Part shown: in pieces, positions 52,514 to 63,272 of the stretch
Numbering within the stretch: position 1 is the stretch's first letter
Layout of the letters: each line of letters starts with the position of its first letter
NCBI RefSeq assembly: GCF_910592395.1
Contig: NC_088324.1
Coordinates: forward strand, 3,536,001 to 3,600,000
Direction of reading: 5' to 3'
Source of the DNA: Lineus longissimus
Lineage: Eukaryota; Nemertea; Pilidiophora; Heteronemertea; Lineidae
Length of the DNA: 64,000 nt
Program-made: the position numbers and the translations under genes
Notes under the pieces: model-generated
What the model was told of the DNA's origin: nothing
Database searches by the model: none
What the model saw: the letters and a program-made list of their open reading frames with translations, nothing else

Positions 52514-53704
52514 CTATCCTGACGATAAATCAAGCTTGGAGAAGACTCGCGACTTCGCCAAGGTGTGGAGTTTGTCTTCCAGTATAGGTAGCTGGAAGTG
52601 TTCACGTTTCAGTGCACGGTTGAGTGGCCTCGGATCGAGGCAGATGCGGAGTTCTCCAGATTTCTTTTCAGCTAGGACAAGTTGGCTGACCCAGGGAGTT
52701 GGTTGCTCAACTCTGGCAAGCACATCAATGTCAGATAAACGCTCTAGCTCTGGCCTAAGCTTAGCAAGAGGTGCCACTGGTATGCGGCGCGATGGTGTTA
52801 CAACAGGCATAACACCTTCATCAACTTCCAGGTGCACGGTGCCTGGGAGTTTCCCAAGCTTGCCGTCAAACACATCAGCAAACTTGTCTAAAACGCTCAC
52901 AGCTGCGATGCGTTCCATAATGGAGTCGTTGATCGTGACGAGTTTCATCCCTTGAGCAGCCTTGAGGCCAAGAAGAGGCATCAGGTTCTCCTTTACAACA
53001 ACAAACTCAACTGAGTAGCGCTTACAGTTTTTTGGATTACCAATCACAAGCCTACACGATCCTACCGGGTGAATTTCACTGCCGTTCCACATTTTTAGGC
53101 GTTTCGTTGTGGGAGAAAGCTCAGTGTGAACAGCCAATCGTAGAGGAATCAAGTTGACGGACGCTCCAGTGTCCACCTGGAATGTGACTTCCTGTCGGGA
53201 ATCGGTCAACATCATCCGGCATCGTACATCTTTCGGTGAGTGACCATTACCAGGTCGAATAGAATCAATCCACTCACAGTCATCATCATCTAGTTCAGAG
53301 TCCTCATCTAGGAGTTGGTTTACTTTCTTGGTTTTGCCCTGCTTTGTACACTTTGCGGCGAAATGGTTCAGACCTTGGGAATTTTGACACGATTTGCCCC
53401 ACGCAGGACATTCGGATTTCCGCACAATGTGAGTACGACCACAAAACTTGCAATCTCTAGCAGTTTGAGATGGTGTAGCACCAGTTTTCTGAGTTGGTGG
53501 CGCCATCTTAGACTTATTGCGGTTTTTGCTAGAGCGCTTCACAAAGTTTACCGATGAGTCAGCATTCATGGCCTTTTCGTGGGCCTCCGCATTCTCTGAC
53601 GTTTTGCATATTGCGATGCAGCCATCCAGGGTCAGGCCACGCTCCCGCAGCAGTCGCTTCTGAGTTTCACGATCACTTATGCCAAGGACTATTCGATCCC
53701 TCAA
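52514..53704 (-). pseudogene. Gypsy gag end, protease and RT start
   Basis: CKFCGRTH and CQNSQGLNHFAAKC zinc-knuckle region, protease VDTGASVNLIPL, and RT beginning with ARVEQPTPWVSQLV and RVFSKLDLSSG, where the frame breaks before the middle RT motifs. Confidence 0.8.
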
Positions 53705-54107
53705 GATAAGAGTTCACAGTCTCCTTGTGATAATTGCAAGTCTTCACTAGCAACCGAATAGCAGCAAGAAAAGTCTCGAAAGTTTCATCAGTCTTTTGAT
53801 TCCGCTGATTGAAGACAAATCGTTCAAACGTTTCGTTAATTTCTCCAATGGCGAAGTTATCAAACTTAGCCAAAACTTCGTCAACAGTGCGCTCGTTTTC
53901 CTCAGTTTCAAACTTGAAACCATTGTAGATCCTCAGACCGTCGTCCCCAAGCGTATGTAGTAGTAAGGCAACTTGATATGCTCGGGTCTGCTTGTCAAGG
54001 TTCGTAATGATCGTGTAATTCGTCCACTTTTGCTTGAAAATTTTCCAATTTTCAGCAGAGTGCCCCCCATCCAGATTTGGAGGTTGAGGGGGACGGATTC
54101 CATGCAC
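53673..54107 (-). pseudogene. Gypsy gag
   Basis: Starts MHGIRPPQPPNLDGGHSAEN and continues with WKIFKQKWTNY and NQRNQKTDETFETFLAAIR, the gag type common in animal gypsy elements. Overlaps the next frame by 32 bases, an apparent frameshift. Confidence 0.75.
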
Positions 54108-54524
54108 AGGGGCAGGATCACGGGGGGCAGCTGCAGCAGCAGCAACAGGAGGCTTTCGCCTCAGGTTTTGGACTGCATTTTCGGTCTACCCGAGCGGTCT
54201 TAATTATACAACCAATGACCGCCAGCTCGGTATTAATTCCTTAACCCAAAGCCATCGGTAACGATTACCCATGGGACAACTTTGACTTTTTACAGTGTAT
54301 TGGCTTGACCCACACTAGCAACTATTGGTGTCTCGCCTTCTTTGCAAGCTATGTTGAGTAGAAATATAGAATCAAATGAGTTATAAAACACGCTGGTCAT
54401 ACATGTAACTATATTCAACGACATATTTTCTTTGTTCAAAACTACTTCAATTGTAGTATATATTTTGAGTGATCAATGGATACAGTTGACTTAGATGTGA
54501 AATTATTTATTATGTTGTACCTAC

Positions 54525-55911
54525 CTCAACAAGGGCTGTGCCTATCTTTTTCGACCGGTGCCAAACATCGATGTAATGCGTCACTTTCAGGATATTTTGG
54601 ACATCAGTATCTTCCAGTTGTGGGAAAAGTGCCTTCAGTTTAGTCTCGGAGCGCTGACTACCTTCTGAAATGGGGAAATGCACAAATATATACATGTATT
54701 TTTACAGTAACAGAAGAAAAAGGGATACGAGACATGAAGAATTTTCATACTGACTCCTTGAAAAATTTATAAAAAGAACCTACAGGTATGATTGCTGAAT
54801 GCTGTGAATGAATAAAACAGATGCAGAACGTAATCAATAGAGTGGTCTTGCCTCTGGTTGGAAACCAATGAGTAGGTGGTCTTGTAGACACACAGACTAC
54901 AAGGTTTTTCAAAGATATCAACTTATCGTTTTAATATGTCAAGACAAGTATCAAATGTGTCTTTATAATCACTTGTAAGGCTTTACCTAAGAGTACTCTT
55001 GTGGGTCTGTGATCATCTGTCGTGAAGGAGTTTATGCCGACTTTTCCACTGAGATAGGCTAGCCCCAATATCGCAGCGTGCCGTTCCATATTAGGACTTT
55101 TCAACCCGACCTCCCTCTTATCGGTCGTGGTCAGCTGAAAACAATGTAACTACTGGTCGCATCAATAAACGAGTACTGCAGGTACTTGGCCGAAAAACCT
55201 GAAAGAGACAAAGTGTAATGTACAATCACACAACTTCTACATGTGCAATCTAGGGAGCAGTGTCCAACTCCCAAAACTTCCCCCGTACAGCAACCTAAAC
55301 ATTTTATCTAAAATAATCTCCATAACCATTTCAATCACAACCATATAGTCATACTCCTGTAATAAAGACAGAAATAACACAGTGACAACTTACCAGGACT
55401 GTCACACCTTCCATCACCACACAGATCAAGGGGCTGTCCCTGCTTCGCTAAGCTTTCTATAATTAGACCATGAGCAAAATCATAGTACCTGTTGACAGCA
55501 GGCATCACATCTTGTACCCGGTGGAATGTCGAGGCAGAAGGAATGACAAGATTCATGAATTTGGCTAAATGAGCCACTTTGGCGTAACTGTTCCCTGTCA
55601 TAGTAATTAAAGCCATGAGTAATAAATTTGTGGTATAAATACCAGTGTCCTTGTGGCTGGACTGCCAAGAATTATGTACATGACGGGGCTTAATGCAGCA
55701 CTTCTGTTGAATGACAAGTGCACCCCCCACAAAGAAATTATCCGTTATAACATCAGCCCCACAGATCTGACACAACTGTCCTCTGTATTTGCCATTGAAA
55801 AGTTCCTTGCACTTGGACAAAGAGCAAACGAACAGCTGATCGGCAAGGAGGTCTTCGTCAGCAGCAGACATTCCACTCTCCAACTGGCGCTTATATCCAT
55901 CGGCAAGCAAC
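54525..55911 (-). pseudogene. Kolobok-like transposase, three 5' exons
   Basis: Exon A (55394-55911) has cysteine pairs (CQICGADV) and WQSSHKDTGIYTTN, ending GDGRCDSPG at donor GTAAGT. Exon B (54988-55198) continues FSAKYLQYSFIDAT and, after a 1-base frameshift near 55137, TTDKREVGLKSPNMERHA. Exon C (54525-54664) holds VTHYIDVWHRSKKIG and ends at donor GTAGGT. The DGR-DSPG and DVWH motifs are those of Kolobok-type DDE transposases. Earlier and later exons are missing; the degraded gypsy element lies where the next exon should be. Confidence 0.6.
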
Positions 55912-56408
55912 CTGGAAATGCAATAAAGCAATATTGTAATTCATGTTCTGCAGTTTAGTAATTGGATGATGTACAGTAAGTAACTTTGGTTACTTGGTTG
56001 GTTATTGTTAAAATAAACTTCTGATATTAAAATAATATTCTTGGAAATTACTGTATAGTTGGGCAAGATGTGATGGCCATCAAAAGGCTCTCGGCAAGTA
56101 CAAAAGGCTCTCGGCAGGCGGGAGGGCAAAATGATCGGGGCACCTCCTGGAAATTCTTTAGCCAAAATCACGGTCAAAAAGTAACACATCTCTTTCAATG
56201 GAAATGAAGTACATAGACACGAAAGTACGAACAAGGCGTTTAATAAACACTAAAACCAAACTGATTAAAACTTGAAATAAATTATTATGATCACTGGGTA
56301 TGCATTAATTTTGCATGATCAAGTCTATTCCCAAACCGGTACATGTAATGTTTTATCATGTTGTCCCCAGTTGCACTATGGCGAGGGGATTCAAAATCTA
56401 GAAGACCC
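55912..56408. other. No gene seen
   Basis: Upstream of Kolobok-like exon A. AAAGGCTCTCGGCA is duplicated at about 56082 and 56102. Nothing else supported. Confidence 0.4.
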
Positions 56409-58837
56409 CTAAGCACAGAAATCGCAAGTAAAGTCGTCCTCATCCTCCCCATCCCCCGCACATCTGTTATGTGCCCATTCTTGGCATGCTGTGCCCTGTA
56501 TCATGCTATCTTGCTTTGTTGTGCTCCACATTTCGCCACAGAAGACACATTGAGCATCCTCTTCATCAGGTGGATTGTCCTTTTGGATGTCAGTTGATTT
56601 CTTCGGACGCTTGGGCAGTGGTTCATCTCGAGCTGACTTCGTCGGTTTACGTTTTTTCTTCTTTTTCTCATTCTCTTGTGTTTCCTTTGCCTGCTTGGAT
56701 GCTTTCCGTTTGGCCTTCCTTTCCTCAACTGCCTTCTGCTTCTCAGCTTTGGCCCTTTTGTTTTCTTCAAGACTCGACTTGTAGGGGCTGCTGGTCAACA
56801 CTGCGGTGAAACCACGACGTGAGTTTGCTCGTTTATTGGATCTAACAGTAGATGTTACCTTTGGTGGGGGTGAAATCACAAATAGAGAAATAAAAGGGGT
56901 GGCGGATGTTTGAGGTTCTGACGAAGGAGCAGATGTGTTTAGGACTGCTCGCGGAGTACCAGGCATATCTGTGACATCTTGTTGAGTGGCAGGGGCCTCT
57001 CGGACTACTGGCTGACTGGCAGGCGCATCTGGGACTGTTGGCTGAGTGGCAGGGGCCTCTTGGACTACTGGCTGACTGTCAGGCGCATCTGGGTCGACTG
57101 GCTGAGTGGCAGGGGCCTCTTGGACTACTGGCTGACTGGCAGGCGCATCTGGGTCGACTGGCTGAGTGGCAGGGGCCTCTTGGACTACTGGCTGACTGGC
57201 AGGCGCATCTGGGTCGACTGGCTGAGTGGCAGGGGCCTCTTGGACTACTGGCTGACTGTCAGGCGCATCTGGGTCGAATGGCTGAGTGGCAGGGGCCTCT
57301 TGGACTACTGGCTGACTGGCAGGCGCATCTGGGTCGACTGGCCGAGTGGCAGGGGCCTCTTGGACTACTGGCTGACTTGCAGGCGCATCTGGGTCGACTG
57401 GCTGAGTGGCAGGGGCCTCTTGGACTACTGGCTGACTGTCAGGCGCATCTGGGTCGAATGGCTGAGTGGCAGGGGCCTCTTGGACTACTGGCTGACTGGC
57501 AGGCGCATCTGGGTCGACTGGCTGAGTGGCAGGGGCCTCTTGGACTACTGGCTGACTGTCAGGCGCATCTGGATCGAATGGCTGAGTGGCAGGGGCCTCT
57601 TGGACTACTGGCTGACTGGCAGGCGCATCTGGGACTGTTGGCTGAGTGACAGGTTGTTCCACGTCAGTTGGCTGACAAGCAGCAAACTCATGTGGTTCAA
57701 ATGTATCCCTGTTGACCGGATATATCCCTGTCTTTCGGAACCCATTCATCGCTGTTTTGGTAGTTGATGCTCTTGTGTAGGCATTTCCGAACAGTTCGGC
57801 GGTCTGGAATGTTGTCACAACTCTCCCTGGGTGATTGCGTAGCCATTTCTCCAGTTCTTGATCGTAATAGGTCATCAAGGGTTTCATGAAGCTTACGTCA
57901 AGTGGCTGCATCTTATGGGAGCAATGGGGTGGCAGACAGAGGAGCACGACACTGTTATCCCTAGCAAGATCAATGACCTCCAGATTTTTTGTATGAGTGG
58001 CATGTCCATCCAAAATGAGCAATACCGGATTGTCCTTGGTGGCACCAGTAACTTGCAAGAAATGCTTAAACCATTGAACAAAGATGTCGAGCTGCATCCA
58101 ACCACTCTTATGGCATGCATAAATATGGAACCTGGCGGGGCACCATTCATAAGCTCAATTTTCATCCTGACCCGGGGAAATATAAACAGTGGAGGAATGA
58201 ATATTCCTGTGACATTCATACATATCTCTGTTGTAACAAGTTGCTCACGTTCAGCTGACACAATACCTCCAACTTGTTGCCTCCCTGTCTTTGCCAGGAC
58301 TTTTGATGGTCGTAGTAATTCCAGTTTCGTCACAGTGGTGGAAATTGATGCTTGTCGATTGCTGCCTCATAGAGTTCGAAAAATTTCTTCACATTAGCAG
58401 GGTTGAACGACTGAGCCCTTACTGCAGATGTTGCCTCAGGTTGTCTCAATGGAATGTAGTCTGGAATGGGAAAATGGAGAAAACTGATAGAGCTGAGAAG
58501 AAAAGAAATCCATGGCTTGAACATTTACCAAGTTCACTCAACCCTTGCCGAATTTCCTTACACTACAGTAAATTTATAGTAGGCCTAGTTTTCACTTTCA
58601 TGATAATTTGGGGCAAATCATGCGATAGCATACCTTGTAATGGTCCATAACCTTGGCATGACATTTGGCAAATTTGTTCTTGTCGTTACACCTTCGTCGG
58701 AGAGTTGTTTTTGGCACATCGAAGTCGGAACATGCTGTCCTCAGTGAACTGCCATTGTTCACTGCGGCTATAGCTTTTTTCATTGAATCCTCGCTCCATG
58801 ACTGTCTATTGGTCTTTATTTTATAAGTACGGACCAT
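56409..58837 (-). pseudogene. Pogo/Tigger-like DDE_1 transposase gene with repeat and PHD-like end
   Basis: Exon 1 (58634-58837) is a psq-type HTH: SWSEDSMKKAIAAVNNG and FDVPKTTLRRR, donor GTATGC. Downstream parts 58330-58460 and 57893-58333 carry CDETG and SKVLAKTGRQQVGG, then after another shift 56409-58097 has LILDGHATHTKN and PPHCSHKMQPLDVSFMKP. These are the three Asp-bearing blocks of DDE_1. A 20-residue repeat is present about 11 times (56986-57650). A basic region and a C-terminal PHD-like finger CVFCGEMW.. CQEWAHNRC.. CDFC follow. At least two indels break the frame, so it is probably dead as it stands, though the 562-codon 3' part is intact. Confidence 0.75.
56986..57650 (-). repeat. 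60-bp coding minisatellite, about 11 copies
   Basis: Units of exactly 60 bp encode QPVVQEAPATQPVDPDAPAS with small changes (VDPD/FDPD, PAS/PDS). Because 60 is a multiple of three, several frames on both strands stay open across the array. Confidence 0.95.
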
Positions 58838-58839
58838 GG

Positions 58840-60371
58840 TGGTTGCTGAAAGAAAGAGAATATCAAGATTGAGTCAAAATCTTTCTTACCAAACATATAT
58901 ATACGGCAAGAAATGTACGGGGGCAAAGTTCAATACTAGTATGTTTCACTTTCAAAAGAACTATCATTTATGTATACCAAAAGTAGGCTTTAGTAATTTA
59001 CGTGGGGGCAAAAGGCTAGTCAATCACGTGTGGGGCAAAACGGAACGGGCCAGGGGGCAAAATGGAACACGGATCCATTTTGCCCCACATCCAGGTGGAC
59101 CATTTTGGCCCATGATCATTTCCATTTTGCCCTCGTGTACACAAAAAATGGCTGGGCCCAGCAGGTCAAAAGTCACTCATTTAGCAGTGCAAAGTTATCA
59201 TCTTCAAAAGCAAGGAATAGATGTGAGTAATCTATTGAACTATGTGAACTACCTCGAGTAGAAAGACAGGCTTACCTTAGATCAGGGGGTCAAAAAACTT
59301 TGAACGGTTGTCAGCGCACGTGTGCTGACCTAGCAGTTGCGTAATTTCACATGGTGTACATGGTCACTGAGTACTCGAAGTAGGCAAAAGCCTGGCAGAT
59401 GGCAGCACCTCCTTGATTGATTTTTTTCAGCTGTTCCGTTTTGCCTCGTGGTGCCGTTTTGCCCCTACTTCCCCTACGATGAATTTTCAGAAAGTAGTGA
59501 TGAGAAATTCCACATTGTTGTTTTCAAGAATACCTTATGATTCAATATTCCAATGAATTAATTGTGTTAGATGATTGTTAATGAAAATACTGCACATGCG
59601 CGCTAAAGACAGCCATGGCCTACAGAATGTTGATTTCCTAAATTGTATTGATTTTCACTGTATACCCATGGCTTGGAACGGTATAAGAGTTTGTGATGTC
59701 GATGCCCGCACTCACTTGAATAAGGACGAGTTACGATACAGAATCTGCATCGATTGATAAATGGCAACTGTAGCGATTTTCCTCCTGGTTGACTCGGTGT
59801 CGTGCCGGATGCTTCTAAGATATAGCACCATCCATAGAGTGTCACACTTGATCATTGTCACAACCATTACTGTGGTTTATCACAACCTGGTTAAAGACTT
59901 GTCTTGACAAGTCTAATATATGAATAGGATAACCCAAGTACTCTATAGATGATCCCAACGTACGTTATCCGAAGGGCGCCGCTACAAAGTCTGTGGGTAG
60001 GTATAAATGGCCAACAAAGTCATCAATTTAACGAAAACGTAGATTTCTTTTCATCTTTCTGTCTCATAAGGTATTTTACATCGATCATGCTCATAACCTT
60101 GCTCAGCAATAAATTCCTGTAACATAACCTAACTGTCGTTTCATATATTTGCTTTCATATTTAGGATAAGCCATGGGTGGCCCGATGCCATTTAAAGTAG
60201 AACTCTATATTATTAGTATATTCACGACCTTTGTCAACTACACCAGCGGCGTCCCGACGGGGCGGAGCCCGCCGGGAGCCTGAGTACCAACCTTTCGGCT
60301 TGAGACACAAGTCAAGAGTGATTACATAACAAATTTTTACGTCATTTATAGCTTCACGACGTCACGCCACA
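58840..60371. other. No gene seen; GGGGCAAAA-rich inverted segments
   Basis: GGGGCAAAACGGAAC-like words at 59030-59060 recur reversed at about 59105-59135 and 59440-59465, suggesting a decayed fold-back element. The rest is unassigned. Confidence 0.4.
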
Positions 60372-60404
60372 TCCAATCAAGAGGCTAGAATCACGTCACG
60401 TGAC
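60372..60404. promoter_or_regulatory. CCAAT plus E-box module
   Basis: CCAATCAAGAGG followed by GTCACGTGACCC, in the same orientation and spacing as 45289-45320. The gene it would serve is not identified; the pogo-like gene starts about 1.5 kb to the left on the minus strand. Confidence 0.35.
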
Positions 60405-60686
60405 CCGAAATTTAGTCAATTTTTGAGAGGGAATGCCGAATATAATTCGAAACGGCAAGCATGCGGTTCTAATAACCAGAAAACTGAAACATGGAATTGA
60501 TCCCATATTGTTAGAAGAAAAGATAGGAAAAACTTCCATGGCTTTTTAATGGAAGAGTTTTGAGCACTTTTGAACTAAACACAGGGCATCTAGGAAATGA
60601 CGCCGCCGTGCGTAATGGTTAAGCCTTTAACGTAAATGGATGTGACGCCGCATTCTCAATTTATACCGATACGATCACCTCGATAA

Positions 60687-61565
60687 AGCCCGCACCACAC
60701 GGTGAAATTTGCGTGATGCAAGTGACACGCGTGCACGTTGCGACAGGCAAATTCTCACTGTGTTGGGTCGTTTTTTGCTGCGTATCTTCCTCGCGTGTCG
60801 AGACGCAGCCGATCTAGCATGTTTGATATTTTCTCGACACGCGAGGAAGTTAATCACCGTGTGGGGGCTACCTGCAGCAATGTTGCGCGAGTTCGACGAA
60901 TCACAACAAGCAGATCGGTCACATGATTTATAGGTCAGTCACATGATACCAAAATGGCAGCGCCCGGGAACTGTCAAATCCTATGAGCTAGGAATTGGAG
61001 CTTCTCCATCAGCCACGCTGTCCTCTTTGTAAGACTTTTCCGAGCACTTCCACTGGTCGCTGGTTTGTTGTTTCTTGTGAAAGTATTACGCAGCTGTCTC
61101 AGCCGGGTTTTCACCCAATCGCCTGTATAAAAGTTGCAAAAAAATTCCAGTGAACTAAATGCTGTGGTTGAAATGATCTCTGGTCCCTGTCTCTAAAGTC
61201 AGGCGAACGTACATCGTACAGGGACGGGTATTCTGGCCACAAAACAACTAATTTGTCTTCGGCCAAAACATCTGTCGACTCAATGGGAGCTGCCATTTTG
61301 GTATCATGTGACTGACCTATAAATCATGTGACCGATCTGCTTGTTGTGATTCGTCGAACTCGCGCAACATTGCTGCAGGTAGCCCCCACACGGTGATTAA
61401 CTTCCTCGCGTGTCGAGAAAATATCAAACATGCTAGATCGGCTGCGTCTCGACTCGCGAGGGAAGATACGCAGCAAAAAGCGACCCCACACAGTGAGAAT
61501 TTGCCTGTCGCAAGATGCACGCGTGTCACTTGCATCACGCAAATTTTCACCGTGTGGTGCGGGCT
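60687..61565 (-). mobile_element. 879-bp fold-back element (Harbinger-like) carrying a MADF start exon
   Basis: Inverted arms of about 280 bp begin AGCCCGCACCACACGG and TAA flanks both ends (60684-60686, 61566-61568), the PIF/Harbinger target duplication. The unpaired centre (about 61000-61275) lies between arms that both contain an ATGGCAGC start context. Confidence 0.8.
61111..61296 (-). pseudogene. MADF-domain start exon inside the fold-back
   Basis: 61 codons, MAAPIESTDVLAEDKLVV, then WPEYPSLYDVRSPDFRDRDQ, the first half of a MADF (Myb/SANT-like) domain. Harbinger elements normally carry such a DNA-binding partner beside the nuclease. Here only its 5' end is kept. TTTATACAGGCGATTG follows, where the frame ends. 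Confidence 0.6.
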
Positions 61566-61568
61566 TAA

Positions 61569-62960
61569 CTCTATAACGAAACATATAACCTTCAATCGAA
61601 CCCATCCAAATCTTTCTAATGATTCTCAAGATCATATATACAAAATTTGATAATGGTTATATGTCTAAATCTTACATATTTTAACTTCTAAAACAGGTGT
61701 CGGACACTGGAAGCTCGAGCGTCTAAGGTATTACGTCAGTAGAATAAGACGGCGGAATCGCACTTCATCTAGCTTTGTCATTAAATGTCTTAAACTTAAA
61801 GCACATAACCCTAAAATGGTTACATACTGCTGGTAGTTGACATAAATAAGAATTCGTATTCAGGATATAGTGAGATTTTGATGTACGGTTTAGGAAATAT
61901 TAAAGAATGACTGAGGGACGTGTGTCCAGACCGAAAGTGTACGTCGTTGTCAACGTAAAGTGATTTGACGCGGATCACAGGCCGTAGAAGGCGTGACCCG
62001 TAAAACTTGATAAAAATAGTATCATAGATGAGTCATATCCCGAAAAAGACGTACACCATTGTCTCAACAATATCTCTGACTACAAAGTCGTAAAACATGA
62101 AAGAGTTCGTATGCGTAGGCCTGACGTTATTTCAATCGATATACGGTGGATTGTCCGAAAGAACTGTCATCCAGGCGCGCGGAGAAGAGTCCGACGGCGC
62201 GTCAAAAGTGTCCTATCAAATCTCTGATTTCTTCATCAAACTTTCGATCATATCATGATTTGCATAGCAAGAATATGAGGTGAGTGACCGCAAGTACATC
62301 ATCTGGGCGTAATAAAGGATTTGGTGAGGAAGAAAATATGTTTTAGATGGAGTTTTGAAACGTAAACAAGTATAAAACTGTAGCGGTGTAATGAACACGA
62401 AATGTACACAGAGCATAACAATGGACCACACAATGTGATACACACAGAGACAAATACTGTTACGTTATGTAAAGAAACGACCAGTTTGATGATTTATGGC
62501 ACTCAACTCGGATTCAAAAGCTTATTTCTTATCTCAAACTAGAGTATCTGTATTTTCACATACAACAAACCCAAACTAAGGCTCGAGTGATGGAGGTAGT
62601 AATCAAGGAGCAAAATTTAAAGGGGGAAAAGGGAATGACAGTCTTACTTGCTGTACTGGACAAACAAAGGGGTGTTTCAGTGGCAGATGGAGACTATGGA
62701 AAGGAGGGTGGGAATAATTTTGAATTACACGTAAGAATTTACCAAGAATTCTACACAACAATAGGGTGTAATTGAGACCACAGGATACCATTGCAAAAAC
62801 TATTGTTTTTATTTAGGAAGTCAGCATGATATGAGCCCTGGCTGTCTGAGGCTGGTGTTCGCAGTATATACAAACAGTTACAATATGTATTGTTTGTTCA
62901 TTAGAGGTAAGACAGGGTTTCCGATGATTCAGTAAAACCTCATTTTTCAACTAATTTTTC
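61569..62960. other. No gene seen
   Basis: Only short frames without family motifs on either strand. Confidence 0.4.
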
Positions 62961-62989
62961 TCTGTGCTACATTGGGTGAGGTCAAATCT

Positions 62990-63240
62990 CAGAGTTTACT
63001 AAGTGTTAACACCAGGTGTTAAGAAAGTGTTCCAAAACCCCGAGATTTGACCTCCTCACTTGACTTCTAGTTAACACTTTCTTAACACCGAGTTGACACT
63101 AAGTTAACACTTGGTAGACACCTAGGGAACACTTTGATCGCTCAGGTGTTCCCTTAATCTGAGGAAGTGGCCAAGTGTTAAGAAAATGCATTACAGATCG
63201 TGTACATCAGGTGTTAACCTCCTGGAGGTTAACACCTGTG
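62990..63240. repeat. Cluster of GTGTTAAC-type words upstream of the nuclease
   Basis: The word AGTGTTAA or its reverse complement TTAACACT/TTAACACC occurs about ten times in 250 bp, often as palindromes (GTTAACACCAGGTGTTAA; GGTTAACCTCC/GGAGGTTAACACC). GAGATTTGACCTC is the inverse of GAGGTCAAATCTC at 62980. Such arrays can be subterminal transposase-binding sites. Confidence 0.6.
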
Positions 63241-63272
63241 AGAGGTCAATTCTTAGAGTTACAAAGGCAGCC

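Larger units (their letters stand above)
50131..54107 (-). mobile_element. Degraded gypsy element (3' LTR to gag)
   Basis: Candidate 3' LTR at 50131 to about 50469 (TG..CA edge on the left, AATAAA on the minus strand near 50206). Integrase, RNase H, RT, protease, zinc knuckle and gag follow to the right. There are several frame breaks and two MITE insertions. No 5' LTR is recognisable beyond 54107. Confidence 0.75.

Noticed and set aside
56979-57767. 262- and 203-codon open frames on the plus strand
   Set aside because: They are produced by the 60-bp periodicity on the strand opposite the real repeat-coding gene; no domain and no start context.
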